Counted from the first letter of the stretch, positions 1-7,106 are shown. The stretch: DNA of 15,377 nucleotides from CAYYJM01 sp964471755 (GCA_964471755.1 CAYYJM010000149.1:1-15377); one strand, 5' to 3'. Notes: generated by a model from the letters alone, not told the origin. Numbers and translations are program-made.

Positions 1-120
1 CGTCGCTCCGATCTGGAGACCTCGGAGGTTGACGATTCGCAGGTCCGGCTCGGCAGCCGAGAGGATGTCAGCGACGCCGAGCAGGACGAGGAGCAGGAGG
101 ATCGCGCGGAGGGAGTGCAT
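1..120 (-). CDS. Secreted protein, N-terminal fragment (probable partner of the DUF1501 protein)
   Basis: This is a 40-codon open frame on the minus strand, starting at ATG 118-120 and running off the left edge of the window. The first 22 or so residues are a clear Sec signal peptide: a short basic start (MHSLR), a leucine-rich core and a likely cleavage after LSAAE or just before it. The mature start reads PDLRIVNLRGLQIGAT. In planctomycetes a secreted protein with pre-peptidase C-terminal (PPC) or Ig-like domains often follows a DUF1501 gene, and a phrase of the type 'xGLQIGAT' near the N-terminus fits that family; this is recollection and inference, since the domain region lies outside the window. 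It would be cotranscribed with the upstream DUF1501 gene; only the palindrome at 134-214 separates them. No strong ribosome binding site is visible; GAGA about 10 bases upstream is the best candidate. Confidence 0.72.
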   Translation of the reverse strand, partial: MHSLRAILLLLVLLGVADILSAAEPDLRIVNLRGLQIGAT

Positions 121-133
121 TATCGTTGTCTCT

Positions 134-214
134 GGCGAGCGTGGGGCGTCAGCCCCATGAGTCTTCCTCTTCGCGGCGTTCCGGCACTCATGGGGCTGAC
201 GCCCCACGCTCGCC
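134..214. repeat. Dispersed intergenic palindrome, family A, copy 1
   Basis: A perfect 29-bp inverted repeat has arms at 134-162 and 186-214 and a 23-base loop. The arm begins GGCGAGCGTGGGGCGTCAGC. Inside each arm lies a smaller hairpin, TGGGGC-GTCA-GCCCCA. The same arm recurs at 13274-13373 and 15324-15352. The element begins 5 bases after the DUF1501 stop codon (220-222) and ends 13 bases before the next start codon on the same strand, so it fills the intergenic gap. It could act as a terminator, mRNA stabiliser or mobile REP/MITE-like sequence; the sequence does not decide between these. Confidence 0.9.
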
Positions 215-219
215 CGGGA

Positions 220-1599
220 TCACCGGAACAACTGCGGAATCGGCTCCGCATCGACCATGCGCACCGGCCGTTCGCCCGGCCCCGGCATCATCGTCGCGTC
301 GAGGTCGATGCCCATGCCGTGGTAGATGCTCGCCAGCATCATCGGTGGTGTCACCGGATAGTCATGCGGCCGGGCTCCGGTCTTGTCCGTCGCGCCGATC
401 ACCTGACCGCCGCGGATGCTGCCGCCGACCAGGAAGTTCGTCCACGCATCGGGATAGTGATCGCGACCACCCCGACCGTTGACACGCGGCGTTCGGCCGA
501 ACTCGCTCAGCACGGCGACGACCGTCTCGGACAGCAGACCGCGATCTTCCAGATCCTCGATCAGGGCGGTGAACGCCAGGTCGAACTGCGGGCAGAGCAT
601 CCGCTCGTAGTCGAGGTAGGTGTTGTTCAGACCGCCGCCGTCGGCGTGCATGTCCCAGCAGGTCAGGTTGAAGACCGTGTCGAAGTGGTTGACCGTGGCG
701 TAGCGGACGCCGCTCTCGATCAGTCGGCGAGCCATCAGGCAGCTCTGGCCGAAGGTGTTTCGGCCATAGCGATCCCGCAGGCTGTCCGATTCCTGGTTCA
801 GGTCGAACGCCTTCTTGGCCGTCGGCGACGTGAGCAGACGGAAGGCCCGCTCATACGATGCGTCGTGCATCTGCGTCGAGTACGTCTCGGTACGGCGTTG
901 CAGGTCGTCGATCTGGCCGAGCAGTTTCTTGCGGGCGTCGAGGCGGAAGGCGTTCTTCTCCTTCGGCACTTCCAGATCGGCGACCTTGAAGTTCGGCGCG
1001 GCCGGGTCGGCGTTGAGAAAGAACGGCTCGTGAGCGCTGCCGAGATGGCCGGCCGTCTGACCGTGCAGCGGGCCGGCTCCGGTGTTGCCGATCGGGCCGG
1101 GCAGGACGACGTTGGCCGGCAGATCGCCCTTTGGCCCGAAGACGCGCGAGATGACGCTGCCAGCGTGCGGCTTGACGTTGTCGGCGTTGAAGTCGTGGCC
1201 GGTCATCATCCAGCGCTGGCCGTTCTCGTGCGTCGAGCCGGTGCGGTAGTGCAGGCTGCGGATGAGAGCGACCTTATCCATCATGCGGGCCATGAGCGGG
1301 AAGTGTTCACAGATCTGGATGCCGGGCACGTTGGTGGCGATCGGCTTGAACTTGCCGCGCACCTCGGCCGGGGCGTCCGGCTTCATGTCCCAGGTATCCA
1401 GATGGCCCGGCGAGCCGACCAGGAAGATCGTGATGCAGTTGCGAATCTTGGCCCGGCTCGGCTCGATGGCCCCGCGTGCTTCGAGGCCGAGCAGATGCGG
1501 CAGGCTCATCGACGCCAGGGCCGTCGCCCCGGCCGTCAGGAAGCTGCGCCGCGTCGGCCCCGAGCAGACGGGCACCCGGACGTTTCCCACGTTCAGCAT
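220..1599 (-). CDS. DUF1501 family protein, Tat-exported
   Basis: This 459-residue protein begins with a twin-arginine signal: TRRSFL at residues 16-21 followed by a hydrophobic stretch to about residue 40, so it should be folded in the cytoplasm and exported by Tat. The remainder matches the DUF1501 family (alkaline-phosphatase/sulfatase-like fold), with the typical N-terminal segment FLVGSPGHLDTWDMKP and the late segment LSEFGRTPRVNGRGGRDHYP, which carries the expected E, R, D and H residues. Biochemical role is not established for the family; many planctomycete genomes hold tens of copies, usually next to secreted PPC or DUF1549/DUF1553 proteins. Length is normal for the family. The start ATG has GGAG 8 bases upstream, just beyond the palindrome at 1611-1672. 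The gene lies between a small unknown gene and a secreted protein, all on the minus strand, and is likely in one transcript with at least the latter. Confidence 0.95.
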   Translation of the reverse strand: MLNVGNVRVPVCSGPTRRSFLTAGATALASMSLPHLLGLEARGAIEPSRAKIRNCITIFLVGSPGHLDTWDMKPDAPAEVRGKFKPIATNVPGIQICEHFPLMARMMDKVALIRSLHYRTGSTHENGQRWMMTGHDFNADNVKPHAGSVISRVFGPKGDLPANVVLPGPIGNTGAGPLHGQTAGHLGSAHEPFFLNADPAAPNFKVADLEVPKEKNAFRLDARKKLLGQIDDLQRRTETYSTQMHDASYERAFRLLTSPTAKKAFDLNQESDSLRDRYGRNTFGQSCLMARRLIESGVRYATVNHFDTVFNLTCWDMHADGGGLNNTYLDYERMLCPQFDLAFTALIEDLEDRGLLSETVVAVLSEFGRTPRVNGRGGRDHYPDAWTNFLVGGSIRGGQVIGATDKTGARPHDYPVTPPMMLASIYHGMGIDLDATMMPGPGERPVRMVDAEPIPQLFR

Positions 1600-1610
1600 G
1601 GATGACTCTC

Positions 1611-1672
1611 CATTTAGCCGCCGGCTTGCCGGCGGTGCTTCGGAAGACCGCCGGCAAGCCGGCGGCTAAATG
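1611..1672. repeat. Dispersed intergenic palindrome, family B, copy 1
   Basis: A perfect 26-bp inverted repeat has arms at 1611-1636 and 1647-1672 and a 10-base loop. Each arm also contains its own hairpin, CCGCCGGC-TT-GCCGGCGG. A second copy is at 9908-9968. The element lies 4 bases downstream of the stop codon of the 101-residue gene, and its far end abuts the ribosome binding site of the DUF1501 gene (GGAG directly follows the terminal TAAAT). Its role is unknown; it could slow transcription or shield an mRNA end inside the gene group. Confidence 0.9.
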
Positions 1673-1676
1673 TGGT

Positions 1677-1982
1677 TCACACCGTCAGGGTGACCTTGTT
1701 CGACACATCGACGTACTTGCTCTCGGTGAACTCGCCGGTCGGCGTCTTGCGGTAGTTGACGTACTTCCACATTTGCAGGACGATCTCGTACTTTCCGGGT
1801 GTCATCTCGGCGAGATCGAGGAAATCGGCGAGGCGTGCGTTCGGCGTGGCGATCACCTTGCCGTCGCGGCTGACGAGCCATTGCAGGCGCAGGCCCCAGT
1901 CGTTGGTGACGGCCGTGCGGAGGACGCGTCGGCCTTCCAGACGGATCTCGGCGCGGGGGGTGCCCTCGTACTTCTGTTCCAT
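1677..1982 (-). CDS. Conserved-looking small protein of unknown function (101 aa)
   Basis: I do not recognise this protein. It has 101 residues, no signal peptide, no membrane segment and no cysteine. The alternation of hydrophobic and polar residues (AEIRLEGRRVLRTAV, GKYEIVLQMW, NKVTLTV at the end) suggests a small beta-sandwich, in the manner of Ig-like or transthyretin-like modules. An in-frame TAA at 2067-2069 closes the frame upstream and no good start lies between it and ATG 1980-1982, so a hidden signal peptide is unlikely. GGAG about 8 bases before the ATG is a plausible ribosome binding site. Codon third positions are GC-rich like its neighbours, which supports real coding. It sits between a lipoprotein gene and a DUF1501 gene whose products are exported, so a cytoplasmic location would be odd here; a detached domain of a once larger protein is possible. 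Confidence 0.75.
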   Translation of the reverse strand: MEQKYEGTPRAEIRLEGRRVLRTAVTNDWGLRLQWLVSRDGKVIATPNARLADFLDLAEMTPGKYEIVLQMWKYVNYRKTPTGEFTESKYVDVSNKVTLTV

Positions 1983-2127
1983 GAGGCGGACTCCGGCGGT
2001 GCGCTCGGTCGGCGAGAGGATCGCTGGGGGGAAGGCGCGTCCTCGCTCGGTTGGAATGCGTCCAGATTACCAGCGTCCCAGGCGTTGTGGCTACTCTTTT
2101 CTGGAGGAAAGGAAGTGGAAATGCAGA

Positions 2128-2153
2128 ACGCCGACGTGAAGGCACGCCGGCGT
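2128..2153 (-). terminator. Terminator-like hairpin after the lipoprotein gene
   Basis: On the minus strand a 10-bp stem (ACGCCGGCGT with ACGTCGGCGT, one G-T pair) encloses the loop GCCTTC and begins 18 bases after the stop of the lipoprotein gene. The tract after it (TCTGCATTTCCACTTCC) is pyrimidine-rich but not a run of T, so this is a weak intrinsic terminator or an mRNA-end structure. If it works, it separates the DUF1559/lipoprotein pair from the genes downstream. Confidence 0.5.
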
Positions 2154-2171
2154 CTCGAAAGTGTGGATTGA

Positions 2172-2606
2172 TTATTTCGCGGAACCGCTCATCTTCAGGT
2201 TGAACGGCTCCAGTTCCTGGTCCTTCGGTTCGACGGTGACCGTGGTGAACGGCTTGGACTTATCCTTGTACTTGCCTTTGAGTTTGTCCCCTTCCCACCG
2301 GGTGGAGATGGGGTTGTAGCGAATGGGCCAGACGATGGTCACGTCATACTGGCCGGCCGGAGCCCCGTCGCCGGTGGTGAGCGTCGAGAGGGCGAACTCG
2401 CCTTTCTCGTCGGTCTTGCCCGATGGGAAGTAGGCTGACTGGTCGCCGGTCCCTTTCGGGTGGAAGGCAACCTGAACATCCTTTGCCGGCTGGCCATCGA
2501 CCAGGACCTTCCCCTTGATGTGGTAGGTCGAGATCTGCCCACTGCCGCACCCGACCAGGAGCGGGAGCAGGCACCCCAGGGCGATCCCGACAGATCCACG
2601 TCGCAT
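2172..2606 (-). CDS. Lipoprotein with carboxypeptidase-regulatory-like (transthyretin-like) domain
   Basis: The protein of 144 residues opens MRRGSVGIALGCLLPLLVGC: basic start, hydrophobic core and lipobox LVGC with the lipidated cysteine at residue 20, so it is a membrane-anchored lipoprotein. The rest is a small beta-rich domain with the pattern HIKGKVLVDGQPAKDVQVAF ... GKTDEKGEFALSTLTTGDGAPAGQYDVTIVW, typical of the carboxypeptidase regulatory-like fold found in many planctomycete lipoproteins. Start choice: an in-frame ATG at 2631-2633 would add nine residues, but it lacks a ribosome binding site; the ATG at 2604-2606 has GGAGG six bases upstream (2613-2617) and gives a better signal peptide. 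It lies 59 bases after the DUF1559 gene on the same strand (32 from the longer start), and pairs of DUF1559 protein plus such a lipoprotein are common in planctomycetes. The ligand or partner is unknown. Confidence 0.92.
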   Translation of the reverse strand: MRRGSVGIALGCLLPLLVGCGSGQISTYHIKGKVLVDGQPAKDVQVAFHPKGTGDQSAYFPSGKTDEKGEFALSTLTTGDGAPAGQYDVTIVWPIRYNPISTRWEGDKLKGKYKDKSKPFTTVTVEPKDQELEPFNLKMSGSAK

Positions 2607-2665
2607 CAGCATCCTCCACCCGTTCGAGTCCATGCGAGGTTGGTTGAAATCGTGGCCGACCCGGC

Positions 2666-3679
2666 TCAGAAGTCCGGGATGGTCTCGCCCCGACTCCGGG
2701 TGACCAGGGCGGCGAAGGTGCAGTGGTTCAGGGTGTTACTGACCGAGCGAACGGAGCCATCGGCCATCAGGATGTTCGCCGCTCCCGTGTGGAAGGAGTA
2801 GAGACCGGAGCCACGCTGGTTGGTGCAGTTGACGACGCAGGTGCCGCCGGTCGAGGGGACGCTGCCGTCCTGGAGCGCGCCGACGAACCAGTTTTCGCCG
2901 TTGAGGGCATCGCCCCAGCCGGCCCCCTGGAACACGGTCGCGGCCGAGGTGGGCGGGTAGGCGTAAGCAGCTGCCTTCCGGCCGGCCATCCAGCTGTCCG
3001 GCCGACCGGCCAGCTCGCCGATGATCATGGTGTTCGACGTGCCGTCGGTGATCTGGGCGATACGGGTGCGCGGGCCCGGATCATTGGGCGTCATCGGCGG
3101 AGCGCTGCTGGACGGACCAGACAGGGCCCCGGTCCGATCGCCGCCGGAGAAGCAGGCGTTCAGGGTGCTTTCCCGCACGCCGCTCGTGACGGTGTAGTCC
3201 GACGCCGAGGCTGTCCAGGTCAGATTCGTGTTCCAGGTTGGTGCCGGAACGAGAGCGTTGCCGTTGATCGGCCCATCGGTGTAGAGGCGATCCGAGTTAG
3301 GCGAGGCCGGACACTGCATCATCTTGAGGTGCGTCGAGACGACGGCCTGATTCTGGGCGTTGCCGACGGTGCCGGCCAGGTTGTACTGCTTGAACAGGTT
3401 GTCCTGCTCCAGGTAGGGGAGCAGGTAGACGGCCCACGAGTTGGCGATCGGTGCGCTGAGGTAGATGGCGTAGGAGGGCGGGAGCGCTCCGATGGCGGTG
3501 TTGTAGTTGTGGAACGCCAGGCCGATCTGCTTGAGGTTGTTCTGGCACTGGAGACGCGCCGCAGCGTCGCGTACCTTCTGGACCGCGGGTAGCAGGAGCC
3601 CGATCAGGATTGCGATGATGGCGATGACGACCAGCAGCTCGATCAGCGTAAATCCGCGTCGCGAGGACCGTGAGGTCAT
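2666..3679 (-). CDS. DUF1559 family pseudopilin-like protein with H-X9-DG C-terminus
   Basis: This 337-residue protein starts with a type IV prepilin signal, RRGFTLIELLVVIAIIAIL: cleavage is expected between Gly9 and Phe10, with the conserved glutamate at +5 (Glu14) and a hydrophobic helix to about residue 30. A helical segment with CQNNLKQIGLAFHNYN (residues 45-60) then leads into the DUF1559 domain. Near the end, HTGAANILMADGSV holds the H-X9-DG motif (His297, Asp307, Gly308) that defines a large planctomycete group. Such proteins are thought to be exported and assembled by a type II secretion or pilus-like machinery; their function is not known. The start ATG has GGGAG eight bases upstream. 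It leads a two-gene unit with the lipoprotein. Confidence 0.96.
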   Translation of the reverse strand: MTSRSSRRGFTLIELLVVIAIIAILIGLLLPAVQKVRDAAARLQCQNNLKQIGLAFHNYNTAIGALPPSYAIYLSAPIANSWAVYLLPYLEQDNLFKQYNLAGTVGNAQNQAVVSTHLKMMQCPASPNSDRLYTDGPINGNALVPAPTWNTNLTWTASASDYTVTSGVRESTLNACFSGGDRTGALSGPSSSAPPMTPNDPGPRTRIAQITDGTSNTMIIGELAGRPDSWMAGRKAAAYAYPPTSAATVFQGAGWGDALNGENWFVGALQDGSVPSTGGTCVVNCTNQRGSGLYSFHTGAANILMADGSVRSVSNTLNHCTFAALVTRSRGETIPDF

Positions 3680-3714
3680 GAGAAGATCTCCCAGGGTTAT
3701 AAGGAATGGGAGTT

Positions 3715-3720
3715 ACTATA
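3715..3720 (-). promoter_or_regulatory. Possible -10 element for the DUF1559 gene
   Basis: TATAGT on the minus strand lies 35 bases upstream of the DUF1559 start and matches the sigma70 -10 consensus at five of six bases. No convincing -35 box is found at 16-18 bases. The gene-free stretch from here to the tRNA (to 3936) otherwise shows only a short inverted repeat, AGACC-N5-GGTCT at 3763-3777, and the hairpin listed next. Confidence 0.25.
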
Positions 3721-3892
3721 CCCCTGAGGCTCCGGCGGTGGAAGTGAATTTGCGGTGATATTAGACCTGACCGGTCTGATTGCGGCTGGGGGTGGCCTTC
3801 CCCGGCGTGTTCGACGGCCTGCCCCATTGGCGGGTTTGTGCAATGGGATGTGGGAATGATGAGGCCTTGGAATCGGCCCGAACGAGGAAGTA

Positions 3893-3929
3893 CAGGGCCC
3901 GCCGGAACTCTCGGTCACGGCGGGCCTTG
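3893..3929 (-). terminator. Hairpin downstream of tRNA-Gln, probable terminator or processing barrier
   Basis: GGCCCGCCG (3896-3904) pairs perfectly with CGGCGGGCC (3918-3926), and the stem can extend to about 12 bp with one G-T pair; the loop is 13 bases. It begins 7 bases beyond the 3' end of the tRNA on the minus strand. No T-run follows, so termination would have to be assisted or inefficient. Confidence 0.45.
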
Positions 3930-3936
3930 CTTCTCA

Positions 3937-4007
3937 CTGGGGAACATGGATTTGAACCATGACTAACTGATCCAGAGTCAGTTGTGCTACCGTTACACTA
4001 TTCCCCA
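3937..4007 (-). tRNA. tRNA-Gln (anticodon CUG)
   Basis: Read on the minus strand, 71 bases fold into a full cloverleaf. The acceptor stem is TGGGGAA with TTCCCCA and the discriminator is G. The D-arm has stem GTG/CAC and the GG pair in its loop. The anticodon arm is ACTGA-CTCTGGA-TCAGT with CTG at the anticodon. The variable loop has four bases, and the T-arm is CATGG-TTCAAAT-CCATG. The anticodon reads CAG (Gln). The 3' CCA is not encoded (TGAG follows). A weak first pair (T-A) and a G discriminator are normal for bacterial glutamine tRNA. Confidence 0.96.
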
Positions 4008-4026
4008 AACCTTCAACTCTTCTTGT

Positions 4027-4055
4027 ATCTTACCGGCCGAGACACTCCCTGTCCA
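4027..4055 (-). promoter_or_regulatory. Sigma70-type promoter of the tRNA-Gln gene
   Basis: On the minus strand TGGACA (-35, five of six bases), a 17-base spacer and TAAGAT (-10, four of six) lie so that transcription would start about a dozen bases before the tRNA 5' end; 19 bases separate the -10 box from the mature tRNA. Spacing and position both fit. Confidence 0.7.
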
Positions 4056-4107
4056 GACCGCTTGCGAAGACCGCCAGCTCCGGAGCGAAAAGGAATCCGA
4101 AAAGCGA

Positions 4108-4140
4108 TTGACAGGCACGAAAAAGGTCTTTAGGTATAGA
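4108..4140 (+). promoter_or_regulatory. Candidate promoter of the carbonic anhydrase/SulP gene group
   Basis: A perfect TTGACA (4108-4113) is followed by TATAGA (4135-4140, overlapping TAGAAT at 4137-4142), 45 bases upstream of the first gene start. The spacer is 21 bases, too long for a standard sigma70 promoter, so one of the two boxes may be coincidental. It is the best promoter-like signal ahead of this group. Confidence 0.35.
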
Positions 4141-4184
4141 ATGATGGTGAACTCCGGCAACTGACCTGGCCGATCTGGAGACCA

Positions 4185-4559
4185 ATGCGAAGCGTCCGCC
4201 GTTACCTCTGGAAACTCCTCCACCAGGGCGGCCTTGCGCTGCTGCTTGTGTCGCTCCTCCTCGGCCTCGTCCGTCCGACCCGAACCGTCAGTCTCGCCTA
4301 CTCCACAGCTCGGGCCACGCTCCCTGTCCTCCCGGTGGGAGCCACCGAAGAGGAAGAGCAGGAACGCGAAGAGGTCCCATCGGTTACCGCCAACCTGGGT
4401 AGCTCGCCACGCCGCCCCGGACGAACCGCTGCCACCACCCGGTTGACGAAACCACTCCCGTTCGCCAGTGTGCGCCCTCTGTCCAACCACGGCCATCTCT
4501 CTCTTCCGTTTGCCGCTCTGCCGGGCTCTCTCGGCAGCGGCGTCTGTCTGCGCTGTTGA
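4185..4559 (+). CDS. Small membrane-anchored or secreted protein of unknown function (124 aa)
   Basis: I do not recognise this protein. It has a basic N-terminus (MRSVRRYLWK), one hydrophobic helix at about residues 15-30 (GLALLLVSLLLGLV) and then a polar stretch. That stretch includes an acidic patch, EEEEQEREE, near residues 55-63, followed by an Arg/Pro/Ser-rich tail ending in GSGVCLRC. The N-terminus can be a signal peptide or a single anchor; no alanine-type cleavage site is obvious. GGAG lies four bases before the ATG, rather close. Third codon positions are GC-rich as in neighbouring genes, which supports coding, though the tail is of low complexity. It is followed after 175 bases by the carbonic anhydrase gene on the same strand, so it may belong to that transcript. 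A spurious frame cannot be excluded. Confidence 0.62.
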   Translation: MRSVRRYLWKLLHQGGLALLLVSLLLGLVRPTRTVSLAYSTARATLPVLPVGATEEEEQEREEVPSVTANLGSSPRRPGRTAATTRLTKPLPFASVRPLSNHGHLSLPFAALPGSLGSGVCLRC

Positions 4560-4707
4560 GCCATCACCACCCATTTCTTCTGACCCGCTCCTGATACGAC
4601 CGCATCGCCGCGCGCTCGCGTGACGCCTTGCCGGTTGTCGCATCCCTCGCATTCGTCGGCTGGCGGATTGTTCCCGCTGCCGTTCCCGAACGTCTCCCGT
4701 TTTACAC

Positions 4708-4730
4708 GGCTCGTCAAACGAGCCCGAGGG
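4708..4730 (+). promoter_or_regulatory. Hairpin abutting the carbonic anhydrase ribosome binding site
   Basis: GGCTCG (4708-4713) and CGAGCC (4719-4724) form a perfect 6-bp stem with the loop TCAAA, one base upstream of the Shine-Dalgarno sequence GAGGG (4726-4730), which is four bases before the ATG at 4735. The hairpin leaves the binding site free but close; it may place or protect the leader. The rest of 4560-4707 shows no gene or clear signal. Confidence 0.4.
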
Positions 4731-4734
4731 CACC

Positions 4735-5421
4735 ATGCAGAAGATTCTCGACGGCGTGCAGAAATTCCAGACCGAGGTCTTCGTCCGACAGCGCGAACTG
4801 TTCGAGTTGCTCGCCCGGAAACAGCAGTCGCCACAGGCCCTGTTCATCACCTGCTCCGACTCGCGCATCAATCCCAACCTGATCACCCAGACCGAGCCGG
4901 GCGACCTGTTCATCCTCCGCAACGCCGGCAACATCATCCCGCCCTACGGAGCGGCCAACGGCGGCGAAGGTGCGACCATCGAGTACGCCATCAGCGTCCT
5001 CGGCATGAAGAACATCATCATCTGCGGCCACTGGCACTGCGGTGCGATGAAGTGTCTGACCGAGAAAACCGACCTGAGCGAACTTCCCACCGTGCGCAAG
5101 TGGTTCGCCCATGCCGAGGCCACTCGCCGCATCCTGACCTCGCCCGACTATCGGCGTCTGCCGTCGGCCGACCTGGCCGTCCGGGCGGCCGAGCTGAACG
5201 TCCTGGTCCAGATCGACAACCTGCGAACCCACCCCTGCGTGGCGGCCGGACTGGCCCGTCGCGAGGTCCACATCTTCGGCTGGGTCTACCGCATGGAAAC
5301 CGGCGAAATCTTCGTCTTCGATCCCGAACAGCAGGGCTTCGTCTCCCTGACCGAGAAGGGCTGTGCCACCGTGCCGGCCACGCCCGCGCCCTGTCTCTTG
5401 CCCATGAGCGCCGCGCTCTAA
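4735..5421 (+). CDS. Beta-class carbonic anhydrase
   Basis: This 228-residue enzyme interconverts CO2 and bicarbonate in the cytoplasm. All beta-class landmarks are present: CSDSR at residues 40-44 (zinc ligand Cys40, catalytic dyad Asp42 and Arg44), GDLFILRNAGNIIPP at about 56-70, and CGHWHCGA at 97-104 with zinc ligands His99 and Cys102. Length fits the family. The C-terminus ends with FVFDPEQQGFVSL, the usual late beta strand, and a short tail. The neighbouring gene 55 bases downstream is a SulP anion transporter, a pairing known in bacteria, where carbonic anhydrase and SulP are even fused; this suggests a role in supplying or disposing of bicarbonate taken up by the transporter. The start ATG has GAGGG four bases before it. 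Confidence 0.97.
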   Translation: MQKILDGVQKFQTEVFVRQRELFELLARKQQSPQALFITCSDSRINPNLITQTEPGDLFILRNAGNIIPPYGAANGGEGATIEYAISVLGMKNIIICGHWHCGAMKCLTEKTDLSELPTVRKWFAHAEATRRILTSPDYRRLPSADLAVRAAELNVLVQIDNLRTHPCVAAGLARREVHIFGWVYRMETGEIFVFDPEQQGFVSLTEKGCATVPATPAPCLLPMSAAL

Positions 5422-5435
5422 CTGTCGTCGGTCGG

Positions 5436-5463
5436 TCCGAAACCCGAAACCCGAAATCCGAGA
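5436..5463. repeat. Four tandem 7-base units between carbonic anhydrase and SulP genes
   Basis: The units TCCGAAA, CCCGAAA, CCCGAAA and TCCGAGA follow each other without a break in the 55-base gap. The array covers the spot where the SulP ribosome binding site would be expected farther out, and no Shine-Dalgarno sequence is seen at normal distance before the SulP ATG. Such short CCGAAA arrays could form by slippage; any function is unknown. Confidence 0.7.
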
Positions 5464-5476
5464 TCAACCGCGAACC

Positions 5477-7042
5477 ATGAACGCTGATCCTCGCATGTTC
5501 GCTCCCGCCCAGACGAAACCCGCCGTCTGGAAGGCCGACCTGTTCGCCTCCATCGTCGTGTTTCTGGTGGCCTTGCCCCTGTGTCTGGGCATTGCCATCG
5601 CCTCCGGCTGCGACCCGGTCTCCGGGTTGATCACCGGCATCATCGGCGGCATCTTCGTCGGGCTGATCTCCGGCAGCCCGCTCCAGGTGAGTGGGCCGGC
5701 CGCGGGCCTGGTGACGATCGTCGCCGGCATCGTCGATGGCAGCAGCCTGGGGCTGACTGCCACGGCGGACGCCCCTCGGCCGGGCCTGGTCCTGCTGGGC
5801 GTCATCCTCGTCCTGGCGGGCGGCTTGCAGGTGCTGGCCGGCCTGCTCCGTCTGGGCCAGTGGTTTCGGGCCGTCTCGCCGGCCGTCGTCCAGGGCATGC
5901 TCGCCGGCATCGGCGTCCTGATCGTCGTCAGTCAGCTACAGGTGCTGATCGACCACAAGCCGCACAGCGAGGGCTGGCAGAACGTCCTGGAGATCCCGCG
6001 CGTCTTCCTCGTCGGTCTGGGTCTGCAGGCCGGCGAACCGGGCACGTTCCCCCGGCTCGCCCTGCTGCTCGGCGGCGCGGCCCTGCTTCTGACGGCCTTC
6101 TGGAAGACGATCGGACCGAAGCCGCTCCGGGTGATCCCGGCCGCTCTGGTCGGCGTGATCATCGCCACGGTGCTGGCCGTGATCCTGACCGCGCCGGTCA
6201 AGTACGTCGCCTTGCCGGACAACCTCGCCGGGGGGATTCAAACGCCGACGGTCGAGGCCTGGCGGCTGGCCCTGGATTATCACGTCCTCGTCGCCGCGAT
6301 GACCATCGCGCTGGTGGCCAGTGCCGAGACGCTGCTCTGCGCCACGGCAATCGATCAGCTGCACAACGGCACGCGGGCGAACTACGACCGGGAACTGTTC
6401 GCTCAGGGTCTCGGCAACACGCTCTGCGGCCTGTGCGGCGGTCTGCCGATGACCGGCGTCATCGTTCGCAGTGCCGCCAACGTCGAGGCCGGGGCGCGAA
6501 CCCGGCTGTCGCCCATTCTGCATGGCGTCTGGCTGCTCGGTCTGGTCGCCGTGCTGCCGGGCCTGCTCCGGCTCATCCCGACGACCGCCCTGGCCGGCGT
6601 CCTGATCGTGACCGGCTGGAAGCTGATGCACCCGCGGGCGCTGTTCGATCTCGGCCGCTACGGCTGGGGTGAGGTCGTCATCTACCTCGCCACGATGATC
6701 ACCATCGTCGCGACGGACCTGCTCATCGGCGTCGGCGTCGGCATGGCCCTGGCTCTGCTGAAGCTGCTCTGGACGTTCTCGTATCTGAACATCCGGCGTG
6801 AGGTGCTGGACGGCAAGACGAGTCTGTATCTGGAAGGTGCGGCGACGTTTGTGCGGCTGCCGTACCTCGCGGCCACGCTCGAGGCGGTGACGCCGAGTAC
6901 GGAGCTGCACATCCACCTGGACCGGCTCACCTACATCGACCACGCCTGCCTGGAACTGCTGATGAACTGGGAACAGCAGCACACGGCGACCGGCGGCAGC
7001 CTGGTCATGGACTGGGCGAGCCTGACCGCCCGGTTTCGGTGA
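5477..7042 (+). CDS. SulP family anion transporter, probable bicarbonate transporter
   Basis: This 521-residue inner-membrane protein has the SulP core: a first helix with VFLVALPLCLGIAIASG (about 29-44), then GLITGIIGGIFVGLISGSP and QVSGPAAGLVT (50-80), and later helices with ASAETLLCATAIDQLHNG (near 280) and RSAANVEAGARTRLSPILHGVWLL (near 330). Ten or more membrane segments are evident up to about residue 430. The last 90 residues look like a STAS domain (ELHIHLDRLTYIDHACLELL), but the usual Ser-containing DSxG motif reads DHAC, so the regulatory phosphosite known from STAS proteins is absent. SulP members carry sulfate, bicarbonate or other anions; the preceding carbonic anhydrase argues for bicarbonate. 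The start codon is uncertain: ATG 5477 has no good ribosome binding site, and a second in-frame ATG follows at 5495. Confidence 0.95.
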   Translation: MNADPRMFAPAQTKPAVWKADLFASIVVFLVALPLCLGIAIASGCDPVSGLITGIIGGIFVGLISGSPLQVSGPAAGLVTIVAGIVDGSSLGLTATADAPRPGLVLLGVILVLAGGLQVLAGLLRLGQWFRAVSPAVVQGMLAGIGVLIVVSQLQVLIDHKPHSEGWQNVLEIPRVFLVGLGLQAGEPGTFPRLALLLGGAALLLTAFWKTIGPKPLRVIPAALVGVIIATVLAVILTAPVKYVALPDNLAGGIQTPTVEAWRLALDYHVLVAAMTIALVASAETLLCATAIDQLHNGTRANYDRELFAQGLGNTLCGLCGGLPMTGVIVRSAANVEAGARTRLSPILHGVWLLGLVAVLPGLLRLIPTTALAGVLIVTGWKLMHPRALFDLGRYGWGEVVIYLATMITIVATDLLIGVGVGMALALLKLLWTFSYLNIRREVLDGKTSLYLEGAATFVRLPYLAATLEAVTPSTELHIHLDRLTYIDHACLELLMNWEQQHTATGGSLVMDWASLTARFR

Positions 7043-7106
7043 TGGCTCGCGATTCATTGCACTCCGCTGCCTCCGCGTGCCGATGATCTCTGGAGACTTC
7101 GTTCCT

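Noticed and set aside
115..1605. Long open frame on the plus strand opposite the DUF1501 gene
   Set aside because: It is the antisense shadow of a protein with a clear Tat signal and DUF1501 motifs; the translation is Arg/Val/Ala-rich with no recognisable domain, as expected for high-GC DNA.
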